In this document: positions 49,541 to 62,329 of the stretch, one piece after another
Layout: every line of letters starts with the position of its first letter
How positions within the stretch are numbered: position 1 is the stretch's first letter
Assembly (NCBI GenBank): GCA_026874595.1
Contig: CM049320.1
Coordinates: forward strand, 43,224,714 to 43,288,713
DNA from: Sipunculus nudus
Taxonomy: Eukaryota > Annelida > Sipuncula > Golfingiida > Sipunculidae
Direction: 5' to 3'
Length of the DNA stretch: 64,000 nt
Made by a program: the position numbers and the translations under genes
The notes under the pieces: generated by a model
The model's database searches: none
What the model was told of the DNA's origin: nothing
The model's input: the letters and a program-made list of their open reading frames with translations, nothing else

Positions 49541-52161
49541 TATATATATATATATATATATCTGACTATAAAAGCTTTATGGACTCAAGTTAATAGTCAG
49601 AATTATTATTAATCTAACTTTATTACTCCTTTGAACACTAGTTATTTACTATGAGTATCTTTGTTTATACTTATTGTATCAGACCCCACTATATACTGCA
49701 GCAAGTGTGTACTGCGGGATGGCAGGAATGTAGGCTGTGGTACAATGATTCCTGTATTGTTATGTAACTTGTGTTTATGACTGATATTTGACTGATATGT
49801 TCAGTAGATCATAGTGTTGACATTCTTTGGTCATCAGATCTGTAAAGTAAAGCTAGTAGATCTGGTCCTGTTCGTATTATTCTCTGCTTTGATACCCCAT
49901 GTAATCAAAGCTTTTTCCCAAAGGGTTTACCAGTGCGGTCACACAAGGTGTCCTTTCACAGTCTGAATAAGGCTATTACAATGTACTGGCAAGAAAGCCC
50001 AGCACAGAAAATGTGTAAACTGGATGAGACTTACATTATCAGTGATAACAAATAATAAATCTAGAATTTTCATATACTTAACACTCAAGCTGGTAAAAAC
50101 AATACAACTAAGTAACCTGACAGTGATGAATGAGGTGGTATGTTGTGATGAATTGACTTAAATTCAGGAATTATCAATTACAAGTTATTTAGGAATCTTA
50201 ACACCTCAACTCTAAGCTGTTCATTCAGTGATGGGTAAAAAATAATGGGAAGAAGAAATGAAACAATGCACCTAGTATTAATTCATTTAGTCAGCATATA
50301 ATGTATGATGTAATAACTTCTTTGATTTGGGTAAATTAGCATGACCACAAAGATATGATACCAAAAATGAGATTAGTTTTTTGTGTCTAGCTTGTAATAA
50401 AAAAAAAAAAAGGCCGAGCAGCTGGGATGGTTAAGTGGGTAACAGACGTGACAAAATCAGTCATTTGTATTTATTCAGAAATCGTTGTGTGTATCTGTGA
50501 AGGCACAATAAACAAGGTCCAGCCCAACTGCACAGAATAAAGTCAGATTTTATAGGTCACATCAATCTTTGTTTATCTCTGTAAAGCAGTAGCTGGCACA
50601 ATTATACTGCAGACAGGAAACAAAAAAGTCTGCTTGAACTGTTTAGCAGATAATGCACAAACAAAACCACTTTACAGACTACAATGCTGAGATGCCAGAC
50701 CTGGGGATGTTTAGTACTACAGTTGCTGTCTGGTGGTTCACAGCTCTCTGCTCAGGCCAGACACAGATATTTTAAGGCTTAGAATCTTTTAGTTTTATGG
50801 TTGATTGTATTGATGCTTGTCTTATATCTGATCATTCGATGGTTTGGTTATCCTTTACATCTGGTTTCTTAAAAAATACATTTTTTGTCTGATTGAATGT
50901 GACATTATGTTTACCAATACCAGGTAAATAAGGGCTAGCTGTTCACTAAGGAGCTGTGTCTTGCCAGTAGATATTGCTGTGTGTATTTTAGAAAAGTTAA
51001 GATTGGAATCAGCCTGTTGAGTTTCCAAGGTGATATATATGTAGTTAATACAACACCAGTACTTCTAATGTCGTACTGTTCTATGAGCTACTGTACCTAC
51101 ATAATTAACTTGTCAACTGTTAAGTGATGAGTTCCTTTTAACTTACTAAAAATATGCCCTTTTTAAATGACAATCTCTGTTTCAGTATTCAGTAATATGA
51201 TTTAAGTCTGGTATGATACATAGCAATATGTAAGAGACCTCATCGCTAAGGTGATCAGTTTAATTACTTGGAATCCCATAAGTTTCCAGAAAAACAATGT
51301 CCTGACCAGTGATACCACCAAACAATTAATTTGGGATTCATTAAAATGGAAACAACACAAAACAGATAAAGTCTGTGTGACTCAATTAAGATTCCAAAAT
51401 TGTTAAAAAAAAGTTTTTTAAATTCATCAACAGATCTTTCCAAAGAGTGTTTCATTGTCATCTCCTGTCCATGTATTGACTGGTGTGGCATACACAGCTG
51501 ATGGAGGGGTCAGAGTCAGTCTCCATGAAGGATCAGTGATACCTTTCAGATTAAGAATGTATTCTGTCAGCCCTTGTGAACTCTCATCTGGGTATCATTT
51601 ACCTTGGATGCTGTATTTACTTTGATATATGTTTTCACCAGCAAGGGCCACTTAAACCTTTCCGTTTCTCTTAGGAGTTTACCTGTTTTTTCTTGTTAAT
51701 GAAGAATGCCAGATGAGTTTGTAGTGTTTTATTAGTGTGAGGGATTTTGACGTAGCATGTTGGATGATAATGATGATGCCACCCTCGATGCACTGGTAAA
51801 ACATGTCAGGGGATGATATATGTGGTGAGCACTAAACACAATGTTTCAAACTAAATGTTTACAATAAGGGGTACAGTGGAAAACTTTTGCCTGGGCTAGT
51901 ACAAAGAATAAGGCACAAAGTTCTATAGATGGGAAGGATCGAACCTAATGGATTCAGGTAAGAAGGCTCTAGATCAGAAATGAAGATGCCTAAAAAGCTT
52001 GTCAAAATTTATTAACTCATGGAGAGGCCATCATATATATGCCTTCAACAATCAGCATTGAACAAATTCTTTTGTCCTTCACAAACAAGATTTTATATAT
52101 GTCTCTCGTGCATGAAATGCCATTTTCATTTGCTATGGAAGGATTGTGGGGGTGGTTTCCA
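49541..52161. other. TA tract then unique intronic sequence
   Basis: After (TA)n to 49561 the sequence is unique and AT-rich. An A-run at 50399-50411 followed by a tRNA-like GGGATGGTTAAGTGGGTAAC is too short to call a SINE. Short frames (51264-51491 minus, 52039-52251 plus) have no domain. Confidence 0.4.
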
Positions 52162-55133
52162 GATGATTTAGACTGGGATCAATGTACAGCTAGCAGCTTA
52201 CTGATGATTAAGACTTGGATCAATGTACAGCTGGCAGCATACTCATACTGATGATTCAGACTTGGATCCGTGTACAGCTTGCAGCTTATTGATGATTAAG
52301 ACTGGGATCCATATACAGCTGGAACCTTACTGGTGATTCAGACTGGGATCCATGTACAGCTGGCAACTTACTGATGATTCAGACTGGGATCAATGTACAG
52401 CTAGCAGCTAACAAATGATTAAGACTGGGATCCATATACAGCTGGCAGCTTACTGATGATTCAGACTGGGATCCATGTACAACTGGCAGCTCACTGATGA
52501 TTCAGACTGGGATCCATGTACAGCTGGCAGCTTATTGATGGTTAAGACTGGGATCCATGTACAGCTGGCAACTTACTGATGATTCAGTCTCGGATCCATT
52601 TACAGCTAGAATTTTACTATTGATTTGGACTGGGATCCATGTACAGCTGGCAACTTACTGATGATTCAGACTGATCTAGTACAGCTGGCAGCTTACTGAT
52701 GATTCAGACTGGGATCCATATACAGCTGGCAGCTTACTGATGATTCAGACTGGGATCCATGTACAACTGGCACCTCACTGATGATTCAGACTGGGATCCA
52801 TGTACAGCTGGCAGCTTATTGATGGTTAAGACTGGGATCCATGTACAGCTGGCAGCTTACTGATGATTCAGACTGGGATCCATTTACAGCTAGAAACTTA
52901 CTGTTGATTTGGACTGGGATCCATGTACAGCTGGCAACTTACTGATGATTCAGACTGATCTAGTACAGCTGGCAGCTTACTGATGATTCAGACTGGGATC
53001 CATGTACAGCTGGCAGCTTACTGATGATTAAGACTGGGATCCATGTACAGCCAGCAGCTTACTGATGATTTGGAATGGGATCCATATACAGCTGGCAACT
53101 TACTGATGATTCAGACTGGGATCCATGTACAGCTGGCAGCTTACTGATGATTCAGACAGGGATCCATATACAGCTGGCAGCTTACTGATGATTCAGACTT
53201 GGATCCATGTAAAGCTGACAGCTTACTGATGATTCAGACAGGGATCCATATACAGCTGGCAGCTAACTGATGATTCAGACTTGGATCCATGTAAAGCTGA
53301 CGGCATACTGATGATTCAGACTGGGATCCATGTACAGCTGGCAAATTACTGATGATTAAGACTGGGATCCATATACAGTCAGCAACTTACTGATGATTCA
53401 GACTGGGATCCATGTACAGCTGGCAACTTACTGATGATTAAATGTGGGATCAATGTACAGCTGACAACTTACTAATGATTCAGACTGGGATCCATGTACA
53501 GCTGGCAGCATACTGATGATTCAGACTGGAATCCATGTACAGCTGGCAGCTTACTGATGATTCAGACTGGGATCCATGTACAGCTGGCAGCATACTGATG
53601 ATTCAGACTGGGATCCATGTGCAGCTGGCAGCTTACTGATGATTCAGACTGGGATCCATGTACAGCTGGCAGCATACTGATGATTCAGACTGGGATCCAT
53701 GTACAGCTGGCAGCATACTGATGAATCAGACTGGGATCCATGTACAGCTGGCAGCATACTGATGATTCAGACTGGGACCCATGTACAGCTCACAGCATAC
53801 TGATGATTCAGACTGGGATCCATGTACAGCTGGCAGCATACTGATGATTCAGACTGGGATCCATGTACAGCTGGCAGCTTACTGATGATTCAGACTGGGA
53901 TCCATGTACAGCTGGCAGCTTACTGATGATTCAGACTGGGATCCATGTACAGCTGGCAGCATACTGATGATTCAGACTGGGATCCATGTACAGCTGGCAG
54001 CATACTGATGAATCAGACTGGGATCCATGTACAGCTGGCAGCATACTGATGATTCAGACTGGGATCCATGTACAGCTGGCAGCATACTGATGATTCAGAC
54101 TGGGATCCATGTACAGCTGGCAACATACTGATGATTCAGACTGGGATCCATGTACAGCTGGCAGCATACTGATGATTCAGACTGGGATCCATGTACAGCT
54201 GGCAGCTTACTGATGATTCAGACTGGGATCCATGTAAAGCTGACAGCATACTGATGATTCAGACTGGGATCCATGTACAGCTGGCATCTTACTGATGATT
54301 AAGACTGGGATCCATGTACAGCTGGCAGCATACTGATGATTCAGACTGGGATCCATGTACAGCTGGCAGCATACTGATGATTCAGACTTGGATCCATGTA
54401 CAGCTCACAGCATACTGATGATTCAGACTGGGACCCATGTACAGCTCACAGCATACTGATGATTCAGACTGGGATCCATGTAAAGCTGACAGCATACTGA
54501 TGATTCAGACTGGGACCCATGTACAGCTCACAGCATACTGATGATTCAGACTGGGATCCATGTACAGCTGGCATCTTACTGATGATTCAGACTGGGATCC
54601 ATGTACAGCTGGCAGCATACTGATGATTCAGACTGGGATCCATGTACAGCTGGCATCTTACTGATGATTCAGACTGGGATCCATGTACAGCTGGCAGCAT
54701 ACTGATGATTCAGACTGGGATCCATGTACAGCTGGCAGCATACTGATGATTCAGACTTGGATCCATGTACAGCTCACAGCATACTGATGATTCAGACTGG
54801 GACCCATGTACAGCTCACAGCATACTGATGATTCAGACTGGGATCCATGTAAAGCTGACAGCATACTGATGATTCAGACTGGGACCCATGTACAGCTCAC
54901 AGCATACTGATGATTCAGACTGGGATCCATGTACAGCTGGCAGCATACTGATGATTCAGACTGGGACCCATGTACAGCTCACAGCATACTGATGATTCAG
55001 ACTGGGATCCATGTACAGCTGGCAGCATACTGATGATTCAGACTGGGACCCATGTACAGCTCACAGCATACTGATGATTCAGACTGGGATCCATGTACAG
55101 CTGGCATCTTACTGATGATTCAGACTGGGATCA
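52162..55133. repeat. 41-bp minisatellite
   Basis: About 72 copies of a 41-bp unit: CTGATGATTCAGACTGGGAT, CCATGTACAGCTGGCAGCAT, A. Spacing is confirmed at 53641 and 53682. The left third is diverged, and the right half is nearly uniform with two alternating variants (GGATCCATGTACAGCTGGCA and GGACCCATGTACAGCTCACA). A distinctive short unit with CTGATCTAGT occurs at 52671 and 52955, 284 bp apart, which marks a seven-unit duplication. No credible frame. Confidence 0.96.
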
Positions 55134-55200
55134 TCATGAATCTTTCCTTGATTATTGACCGTGACTAGCTTTGTCAGTTCCAGAAAAGTGGTGTATTTTT
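55134..55200 (+). mobile_element. 3' remnant of a hairpin-headed element
   Basis: CATGAATCTTTCCTTGATTA then GTGACTAGCTTTGTCAGTTC matches 5540-5590, where the same segment lies downstream of a hairpin. Here it abuts the hairpin of the next element, as if one copy ended where another began. Confidence 0.55.
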
Positions 55201-56650
55201 AGCTCAGCTGACTATAAGTCATCTGAGCTATAGTCGTGGTCCATTGTCCGTCCGTCTGTCTGTCCGTCCGTCCGTCCGTAGATGTGGCACGTTTTGAAAC
55301 CGTAAGACCTAGGAATCCAAAATTCAGCATAATGTTAGATGTCCCCAAGATCTCCTACCAAGCCGAAAACTGGGTCTTTGCGACTTCATTCCTTTGAGAA
55401 ATTAAGGAAAAACCTCAATTTTTTATTAAAAACCTATTTTCACACTTAAGAACTGCCTAATATCAAAACCACTCATCTGTTTTTCCTCATATTTCCTATA
55501 AATAATCCTCTATATAATTCCTATGTACATGCCAGAAATTAGGTCTGTATTATTTAATTTAAAAAAGTTATGGGCCCAAACATAATGCATTTTGTAAATA
55601 ATCAGGAAAGAAATTTTATCACTTAACACAAAACTTGTTAAAGCTAAGCTCTTTTTTTCCAGTAATATTACTTTTATTAATCAAAATTAAATTTTATACC
55701 CAAAATTAGATCAAAATCTTTTAAATTTTTAAAAATATTAGAAAAAATAAAAAATTGGTACCTTAAATTTTGCCCAACTTTGACCATGGCACGTTTTTTT
55801 GCTGTAACTGCTGTGGATTTAATTTTCACAGCATGTTTTTTGTTAGCATTACAACTGTTAACACCAAAAATTTGAAACCAGTTGATCAAAAACTGTAGAT
55901 TTTATTCAAGTTTTCAAGCACCATGTCACTTATTGCCAGTGTTATGCAGTTTGCTAGAGCTCAGCTCCTGAGCTTCAGCTCTAAGTTCCTTAAATTTGGC
56001 ATACAGTTAGATTTCTCCAAAATCCCCTACCATGCCAAGAATTTGGTCACTAGGACTTAATTCCTTTGAGATATCAATGAAAAACTTCATTTTTCCATTA
56101 AAAACCCAATGTTACACTTTAAGACTGCCTAATATCAAAACCACTGATCTGACTTTGATCATATATAATATACATATTTTTCTATACATTCACTATGCAC
56201 ATGCCAGAAATGATGTCAGTATTGTATTTTTTTTTTAAGTTATGGGCCCAAACATAATGCACTTTGTAAAAAAATCAAGAAATATATTTACTCCCTTAAC
56301 AAGGGCATTGCTGAAGCTAGAGATCTTTTTTGTCAGGGATGTAACATTATTTAATCAAGATTCAATTGAATACCCAAAATTAGTTCTGAATTTTTCAAAT
56401 TTTATAAGTTATTAGTATAAATATAAAATTAGTACCTTAAATTTTGCCCAACTGTGACCATTCCACGTTTGTTTCCCGTGAGCACTGTTGATATAATTTT
56501 CATATCATGCACACATAAGGATTTCAGCTTTTTAGTTTAGAAAGCTGAAAGAAATTTGCCAAATATTGTAGCTTTTATTAATGTTTTTTATGAGACCCTG
56601 TCAGACTTTGGCTCTCTCCAGCCCCTCTTGAGTCACCTGTATGTTGACCT
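55201..56650 (+). mobile_element. hairpin-headed element with two 660-bp internal repeats
   Basis: It starts with a long hairpin at 55201-55229 (AGCTCAG, TGACT, ATA, AGTCA, CTGAGCT, with one mismatch), followed by GTCCGTCCGTCTGTCTGTCC (55246-55283). The body has two diverged copies about 660 bp apart that share CCTTTGAGA, AACTGCCTAATATCAAAACCA, TGGGCCCAAACATAATGCA and TTAAATTTTGCCCAACT. The right end is placed near GAGTCACCTGTATG at about 56630. There is no protein; short frames are artefacts. The structure parallels the 33066-34605 element with a longer core unit. Confidence 0.65.
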
Positions 56651-58523
56651 TGTTGACCTTTCATCAAATTATGCACGCTTGAGGGGAGAATCCAGGCAGC
56701 TTATGGCCAGCCACAGTTGATCCAGGTGTTCAACCCAACTCATCTAGTAGTTTTAACCAACAACATAACAATAAACAATAAATTAATAAATTTTTATTGG
56801 TTTTTAATAACAAATTAAAGAAAAATAGAAAAGGAATTTGTTAGTTTATAATAACAGGAAATTAACTTGCAGTTACTGATGATATAAGAATCTTGTATCG
56901 ATGGGTAGAATGTCACATATTCCAAATAACACCATGCAGTCACCTATGGCATTTTTCAGTTCATTTTTAATGATAAAGAAGTAAATCATATTATTCATTA
57001 CTAATCATTAAGGATTATATGAAGGAAATTAATGATAGACAAAGATGCAGTTGATAATATTAATCTAGATTCCTACTGTGTCTAGTGTGTACATTGATGT
57101 GAAATTAGTCCAAAATGAATTTTTTACAGTTATTTTTTAATATAAATAAAAGCCATTAAACCAGGTACTTATGATCATTATTTAAATGTGTGAATTTTGT
57201 ATATTCTGGATTCTCAACATCATTGTTTGGTGAAAACAGAATAAATACCAGACATGGTGCGAATACTTTGTAATTGTATTTAAATACGAATATAATTATG
57301 TACTCCATTATAAAATTTCTTGCATAAAGAATGGGAATTCAGGTACAAATTAAAGTATATGAATACTCGTGCAAATACTTTCAAAATGTATTCATGAATG
57401 CATTCATGAATATATTCTTTAATATTATTTTAATAATCATATCAGTTATATTTCATTTTAAAAAAATCATATGATTCTCTTATTTTTTTTAATAAAAATT
57501 ATATTTGGGACAATATTTATAATTTTTTTAATAAATAGTTAAACTCTTATATTATATGTTCTGCTTATAAGTTATATGGCCAAGTCAAAATCTGTGTGAC
57601 AGTAGTACTCCATTTGTTAATAAAATAAATGAAATCAATCCTCTTCACTGTCTCCAAAGGTACTATCAAAATCATACATAAGCTAAACAACAACAACTCA
57701 TAATACAGCTTATATTTATTACCACACAAAACCAGCATGTGCCTCATTTCTAAATAATATTTTTTTATCATATATAACAGCTGAGCGTCGTGACCCATAG
57801 GTCCCTTGTTTTTAATTTTAAACAAATATTTTTCAATTTTTTCACTATAAAATGACAACAGGCATGTCAGTTTATCAGTTGTGATTACATCTCGCCCAAA
57901 AACCTAGTGTGTTTATTGATCACAAGTGGACGGCCTTTAGTAATCACCCTGTCTGTCTGCTGTTTGTCTAGCTGTCTGTCTGTCCTACCGTCCATCCACA
58001 CAAATATGTTTCCAGTTGGTAACTACAGGTTGGATTGACACATGGATTTCAAACTTGACTTTTATATGACCTACCACTAAAGCAAGACCCTATATGATTT
58101 TTTTGTCATGAGGTCAAAGGTCAAGGGTACAGGACTCACTTATTTAAAATATTATGGCTGCATTTTAAGGCAAGCTTTTCATCCCAAACTTTCCATCTTG
58201 CACATTTAGCTTACTTTAATAGAATGAAAAGCTGCTATAATAAGATATAGACATTTGGAATACATTTAGTAATACACACCTGATACTCAAAAGGTCTGCC
58301 AAGTGCAGACTGTGTAGTGTTAGCCCTCGGACAGTGACCTGGGTCACACTCAAACACAGATCTACAAGCAAAACAAAGACTAGGAAAAGCTGAAGTTTGT
58401 GCAGTTCTGGGAAAAACATTTGTTAAAAGAAAATTGAAGAAAATACAGAGGGGGACATCAAAGACAGAACTCACTGTGGATCACTGGAACCATATGTGGG
58501 AATCAAGTGCAGAGATGATTGGC
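56651..58523. other. unique AT-rich sequence with a repeat fragment
   Basis: The sequence is mostly very AT-rich and unique. At about 57890-58160 a CTGTCTGTCTGCTGTTTGTC run and GTCAAAGGTCAAGG resemble the body of the hairpin-headed dispersed families, so a decayed fragment is likely. No gene. Confidence 0.4.
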
Positions 58524-58735
58524 TTGTACTCTGGTTGGTCTGTAATCTGGTTAGTCTGTACTCTGGTTGGTCTGTACTCTGGTTGGTCTGTAATCTGGTT
58601 GGTCTGTACTCTGGTTGGTCTGTAATCTGGTTGGTCTGTACTCTGGTTGGTCTGTAATCTGGTTGGTCTGTACTCTGGTTGGTCTGTAATCTGGTTGGTC
58701 TGTACTCTGGTTGGTCTGTACTCTGGTTGGTCTCT
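58524..58735. repeat. 16-bp tandem repeat with 32-bp alternation
   Basis: TCTGGTTGGTCTGTAA and TCTGGTTGGTCTGTAC alternate for much of the array, giving a 32-bp higher-order period. From 58735 to about 59120 the sequence still contains scattered degenerate TCTGGTTGGTC units, so the homogeneous block is the active core of an older, decayed array. Confidence 0.92.
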
Positions 58736-59319
58736 TTCTGGATGACCGTTACTCTAGTTGGTCTCTTTCTGATTGTCAGCTTCTGGTTGTTTTGAACTCT
58801 GGTTGATGTATTTCTGATTGGTCTTCACTCTCATGACTGTCTCTGGTTGACCCATACTGTTCTGTTGCTAGATGGTCTGTTTGGTCTATTCTGGTTGGTC
58901 AGCTTTGGTCTCTCCTTTGGATGGTCTGTTTAAAGATTGTCTCTATCTCTTTCTGGTGGTTCTATTTCATGTTGATCTGTACTCATATTGATATATTTTT
59001 GGTGGTTGGTTTGTTTATGGTGGGTATGTTTCTGATAGCTCTGTATGTTTGGTCATTACTTTTGTGGTTGTTGCTGATGGTTATGCTTGTGGTTGGGCTT
59101 TACTCTGGAGGTTCTGCTGCTGGTGGATCTGTTTAAGCTGGTGGTCTGTTTCTATGAAGAGCCTTTCTTAGTCTGTTGTGATCTTCATGACTACAGCCTG
59201 TACTGGTGAACTTGATCTTCTGATGGGCTGGAGGTGTTTCTGTAGCAGCATGTGGTAGCTCCTGAAACTTTATCAAGTACCAGTGCAGGATAGGTCTGTA
59301 CTAGTGGTAGGTTCACACC
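58736..59319. repeat. decayed flank of the 16-bp array, then unique sequence
   Basis: GGTTGGTC, TCTGGTTG and GGTCTGTTT pieces recur without fixed spacing up to about 59150, then the sequence becomes unique. Confidence 0.55.
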
Positions 59320-59582
59320 AGGTTCAAGACTGCCATGGACTCTCAAACCTGGTAATGATTGTAACAAATACCACCATGGACTCTCAGTCTTGGTTATGTC
59401 ATTGTAACAGGTACCACCATGGACTCTCAGTCTTGGTAATGTCATTGTAACAGGTACCACCATGGACTCTCAGTCTTGGTAATGTCATTGTAACAGGTAC
59501 CACCATGGACTCTCAAACCCTGTTATGATAGTAACAGGTACCACCACAGACTCTGAGACTTTGTAATGATTGTAACAGGCTA
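59320..59582. repeat. 43-bp tandem repeat, about 6 copies
   Basis: The unit is ACCACCATGGACTCTCAGTC, TTGGTAATGTCATTGTAACA, GGT. Central copies are identical or nearly so and the outer copies diverged. The minus-strand 90-codon frame over it is an artefact. Confidence 0.92.
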
Positions 59583-60072
59583 ACTCTTACTTTCAGCTTG
59601 GTATACCAAATAGTAAATGCAAAAAAAAAAATTTAAAACTGTTACTTTAAAAAATATTTTCTGTTAGCAGTTGTAAACAGAAAGCTAAACTGAAGATCAG
59701 GTTCCAAAAATCCTTGTTTAAGCAAGTTGATTCAGCATTTAAAAAGTTTAACTCTAACTGGCATGATTTCTTTTTTTTTAAAAATCACTATTTGATACTG
59801 ATCAACAATGAAATTTGTATTTATTTGGACAGGTGAGTCAATTTTAAAAGCATATAGGGTTGTGTGTTGTTCATTTTATTTTTACTTATCTTGACAGAAC
59901 ATGACCTTTCCGAATTCTGCAAAATCTTTTGTTCAGTCGTATTAGCATTTTGTAAGTATTATAAGCTAGATAACTTAAGCTGAAGCCAAATGTCATGGGC
60001 ATGGAGCACTTGTAATCTTTTCTGAGGAGCTTTTCAGAAGTGGAAAGTTGTTAGATTTAATCTTTCACTGCT
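59583..60072. other. unique AT-rich sequence
   Basis: No gene or repeat seen before the TTAA at 60073. Confidence 0.4.
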
Positions 60073-61194
60073 TTAACACTTTCGCTGCCTATGACGAGTA
60101 TACTCGTCATATTTTCTGATTCCTCCAGTGCCTATGACGGGTATTCTCGTCATGAATTTATCAGCAATTTTCAGTAAGAAATCCCTTAAATTTATCAATA
60201 AACTCTGCGCAGGTGAGTAGTAGTTCATTTATAAATTAGTTTCTTGTCATGAAATAGTAAAATTTTTAATTCATCAGTGCGCTTGATAACTCGAAAGCAA
60301 GAAAGGTTTTGGGGCGTGAAAATATCCACGGCTCTCGTCCTTTACCGTGAAATAAGTTCATGACCCGCTGTAGTGTAAAATTGATACCGTGTAGAAGTAT
60401 TCCTTAGATTCAAACGAAAGCGAGGACCGCATAAAAATCTTTCTAGTTTTATATTTGGGCGTATTTTAGCCACTTACTTGCGGCAAACCCGCTGGTGAGA
60501 CGGAGGTGTGACAGATCGCACCTTAGGTGTGAACTTGAGATAGCGAGGCGTGAAGTCGTTCAGGTTTATTGCCCCGCGAGGACAGCCTATTGCGCAATCA
60601 ACAACAATAGGGCGCGTGCCACATGCCTGACACACAGATCGGCAGGGTAATCAGAACGCGGCTGCATATTATTTGTTTGGCATATTTGGATATCTCACGT
60701 ATCCTATACATTTAGAGAAAGCAATATGCTTGTGTAAGTACCTTCGCCAACAAGTGCATGTAAATTGTAAAATTCTGAAAGCAAACTCGGACGATCACTT
60801 GCGGAACATGTCAACTGGCCCTTTTGTGCACCAACAATCCCAACCGCACTTTGGAATTCACCATATGCACCCCGATGTATGACTTTCAGACAATTCATAA
60901 TAAAGTATTATATCATGAGCCCTAGAGTTGATCATATTAGGTTACACTTTGATCACACGCAATTTTCAATTTTCGTATAATTCCCGGCTTCATTTGACGG
61001 TGACAATGACGAGGTCCACTTATCATGCTGTCGCCACGGTATGTAAATAACTCTATGACTGTGTGTAATAAAAGATAAAACAATTTTTAGAATTATAATG
61101 ATTGGTAGAATCAGTTTGTTCATAATGAAAAGCAAAATTGTAATTTTTTTCAGTAAAAATAAAAGTTTGTAAAATGAAAGAAAAAGAAAAAAAA

Positions 61195-61272
61195 GGAAAG
61201 GGGAATCGAACTTGCGCGGTTTTCCATCTCTCGTCACTTGACCTGCTACATAACCCCTAAGCCATCTTTTCC
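61195..61272 (-). ncRNA. tRNA-like (SINE head or tRNA pseudogene), minus strand
   Basis: On the minus strand the segment reads GATGGCTTAGGGGTTATGTA, which resembles a Pol III A box (TGGCTTAGGGG), and about 45 bp later AGTTCGATTCC (B box, one change from GGTTCGATTCC). A T-rich tail follows. The T-arm and anticodon arm do not pair properly, so it is not a functional tRNA. It sits inside the piggyBac-type element and could be a nested SINE head. Confidence 0.4.
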
Positions 61273-61520
61273 ACATGTACAAGTGTTCCATGAAAGTTTC
61301 TAGCAATCATAAACCAGAATAAGACACAAACCCTCTCGAGTTCTACCAGATCGAAGAAGTGACATTAGAACTGTGATGATCATACATGATGATAACTGTG
61401 ACGTTTTATAATCTTCATCGATTATTTCAACTAATACATCGAAGGTCGATCCGAGTGTGTACAGGAGCCGCTATTGCGTGAACCGCTGGACTTTCCAGGT
61501 CCTGGTGTAAACATATGAAT

Positions 61521-61524
61521 TCTT

Positions 61525-61590
<66 letters not shown>

Positions 61591-61629
61591 AATTATACAT
61601 ATATTATATATATATTATATATATATATT
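61521..61629. repeat. (CT)n then (TA)n microsatellite
   Basis: About 24 CT units with one interruption are followed by an imperfect TA/ATTATA tract, inside the piggyBac-type element. Confidence 0.92.
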
Positions 61630-61694
61630 TGTGCATGTGAGGGCGCATCTGTGTTTGTGTGCGCTTGTTTCCTTTGAAGTCCTTTCTGGCTGTA

Positions 61695-61716
61695 GGCCTA
61701 ATTAGCTAATTAGGCC
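61695..61716. repeat. 22-bp perfect palindrome
   Basis: The sequence is GGCCTAATTAG followed by its exact reverse complement CTAATTAGGCC. It contains two TAATTA homeodomain-type cores. It lies about 180 bp inside the right end of the piggyBac-type element. Confidence 0.9.
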
Positions 61717-61900
61717 GAACAGGGTTATGACATCCTTCTATGCATAACACCTCAGGCAAGTTTTATGGCCCTTGCACCAGGTGGACTTCACACCCTCGTT
61801 ATCAGCTTTTCACACCTAGAACTTACTCACCCGGACCTCCCCGAGACTGTTGCAGGACCTGGCACTGGGGGAATATTTGGCTGGGCAGCGAATGTGTTAA

Positions 61901-62329
61901 GACTAATGATTCTTGTGAATTTCTTAAATTTTGAAATACTACATAATTTTTTCTCCAATTTAATAAACCTGAAGTTTCAACCAAGTGCTCGGAGAGTTTG
62001 TAAATGGAGAAGTGTGTAAACCTGTAACTGTGAACTTGATATTTAAGGTCAAATCTGTGGAACTAAATGATTTCTCTAAACACCATAACATTTGAAGTAG
62101 TGCATATTCTTTTCCTTGAATTTGGAGATGGGGGGCCCACAGAGAGGGCAGAGGTATTTGTTTTTTTTTTCAAAAACAAACCCATTCTAGTTTATATCTG
62201 TCATTGTCACATGACCTGCTTTACCTACCCATAATGCAGAATAATATGATTTAGAATACACAGGTGAAATCTCCAGCTTATCATAGTCAGAGCTTTCTGT
62301 AAAATCATCAATAACAATTTAAATAAGAA
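61901..62329. other. unique sequence
   Basis: No gene or array seen between the piggyBac-type element and the next tandem element. Confidence 0.4.

Larger units (their letters stand above)
60077..61896. mobile_element. non-autonomous piggyBac-type element
   Basis: TTAA at 60073-60076 and TTAA at 61897-61900 flank inverted ends: CACTTTCGCTGCC at 60077-60089 and GGCAGCGAATGTG at 61884-61896, 12 of 13 positions complementary. A TTAA target and 13-16 bp inverted ends are the hallmarks of the piggyBac superfamily. Just inside the left end lies a perfect 20-bp palindrome, ATGACGAGTATACTCGTCAT (60091-60110), and a mutated second copy at 60134-60153. The interior has a CpG-rich part (60260-60660), a tRNA-like segment and CT/TA microsatellites. 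No transposase-length frame or DDD catalytic motif is visible, so it would need a transposase from elsewhere. Confidence 0.75.

Noticed and set aside
50399-50450. A-run followed by a tRNA-like GGGATGGTTAAGTGG
   Set aside because: There is no B box at a suitable distance and no second copy was seen.
61195-61272. Functional tRNA gene
   Set aside because: A and B box resemblance exists, but the T and anticodon stems do not pair and the sequence is embedded in a transposable element.
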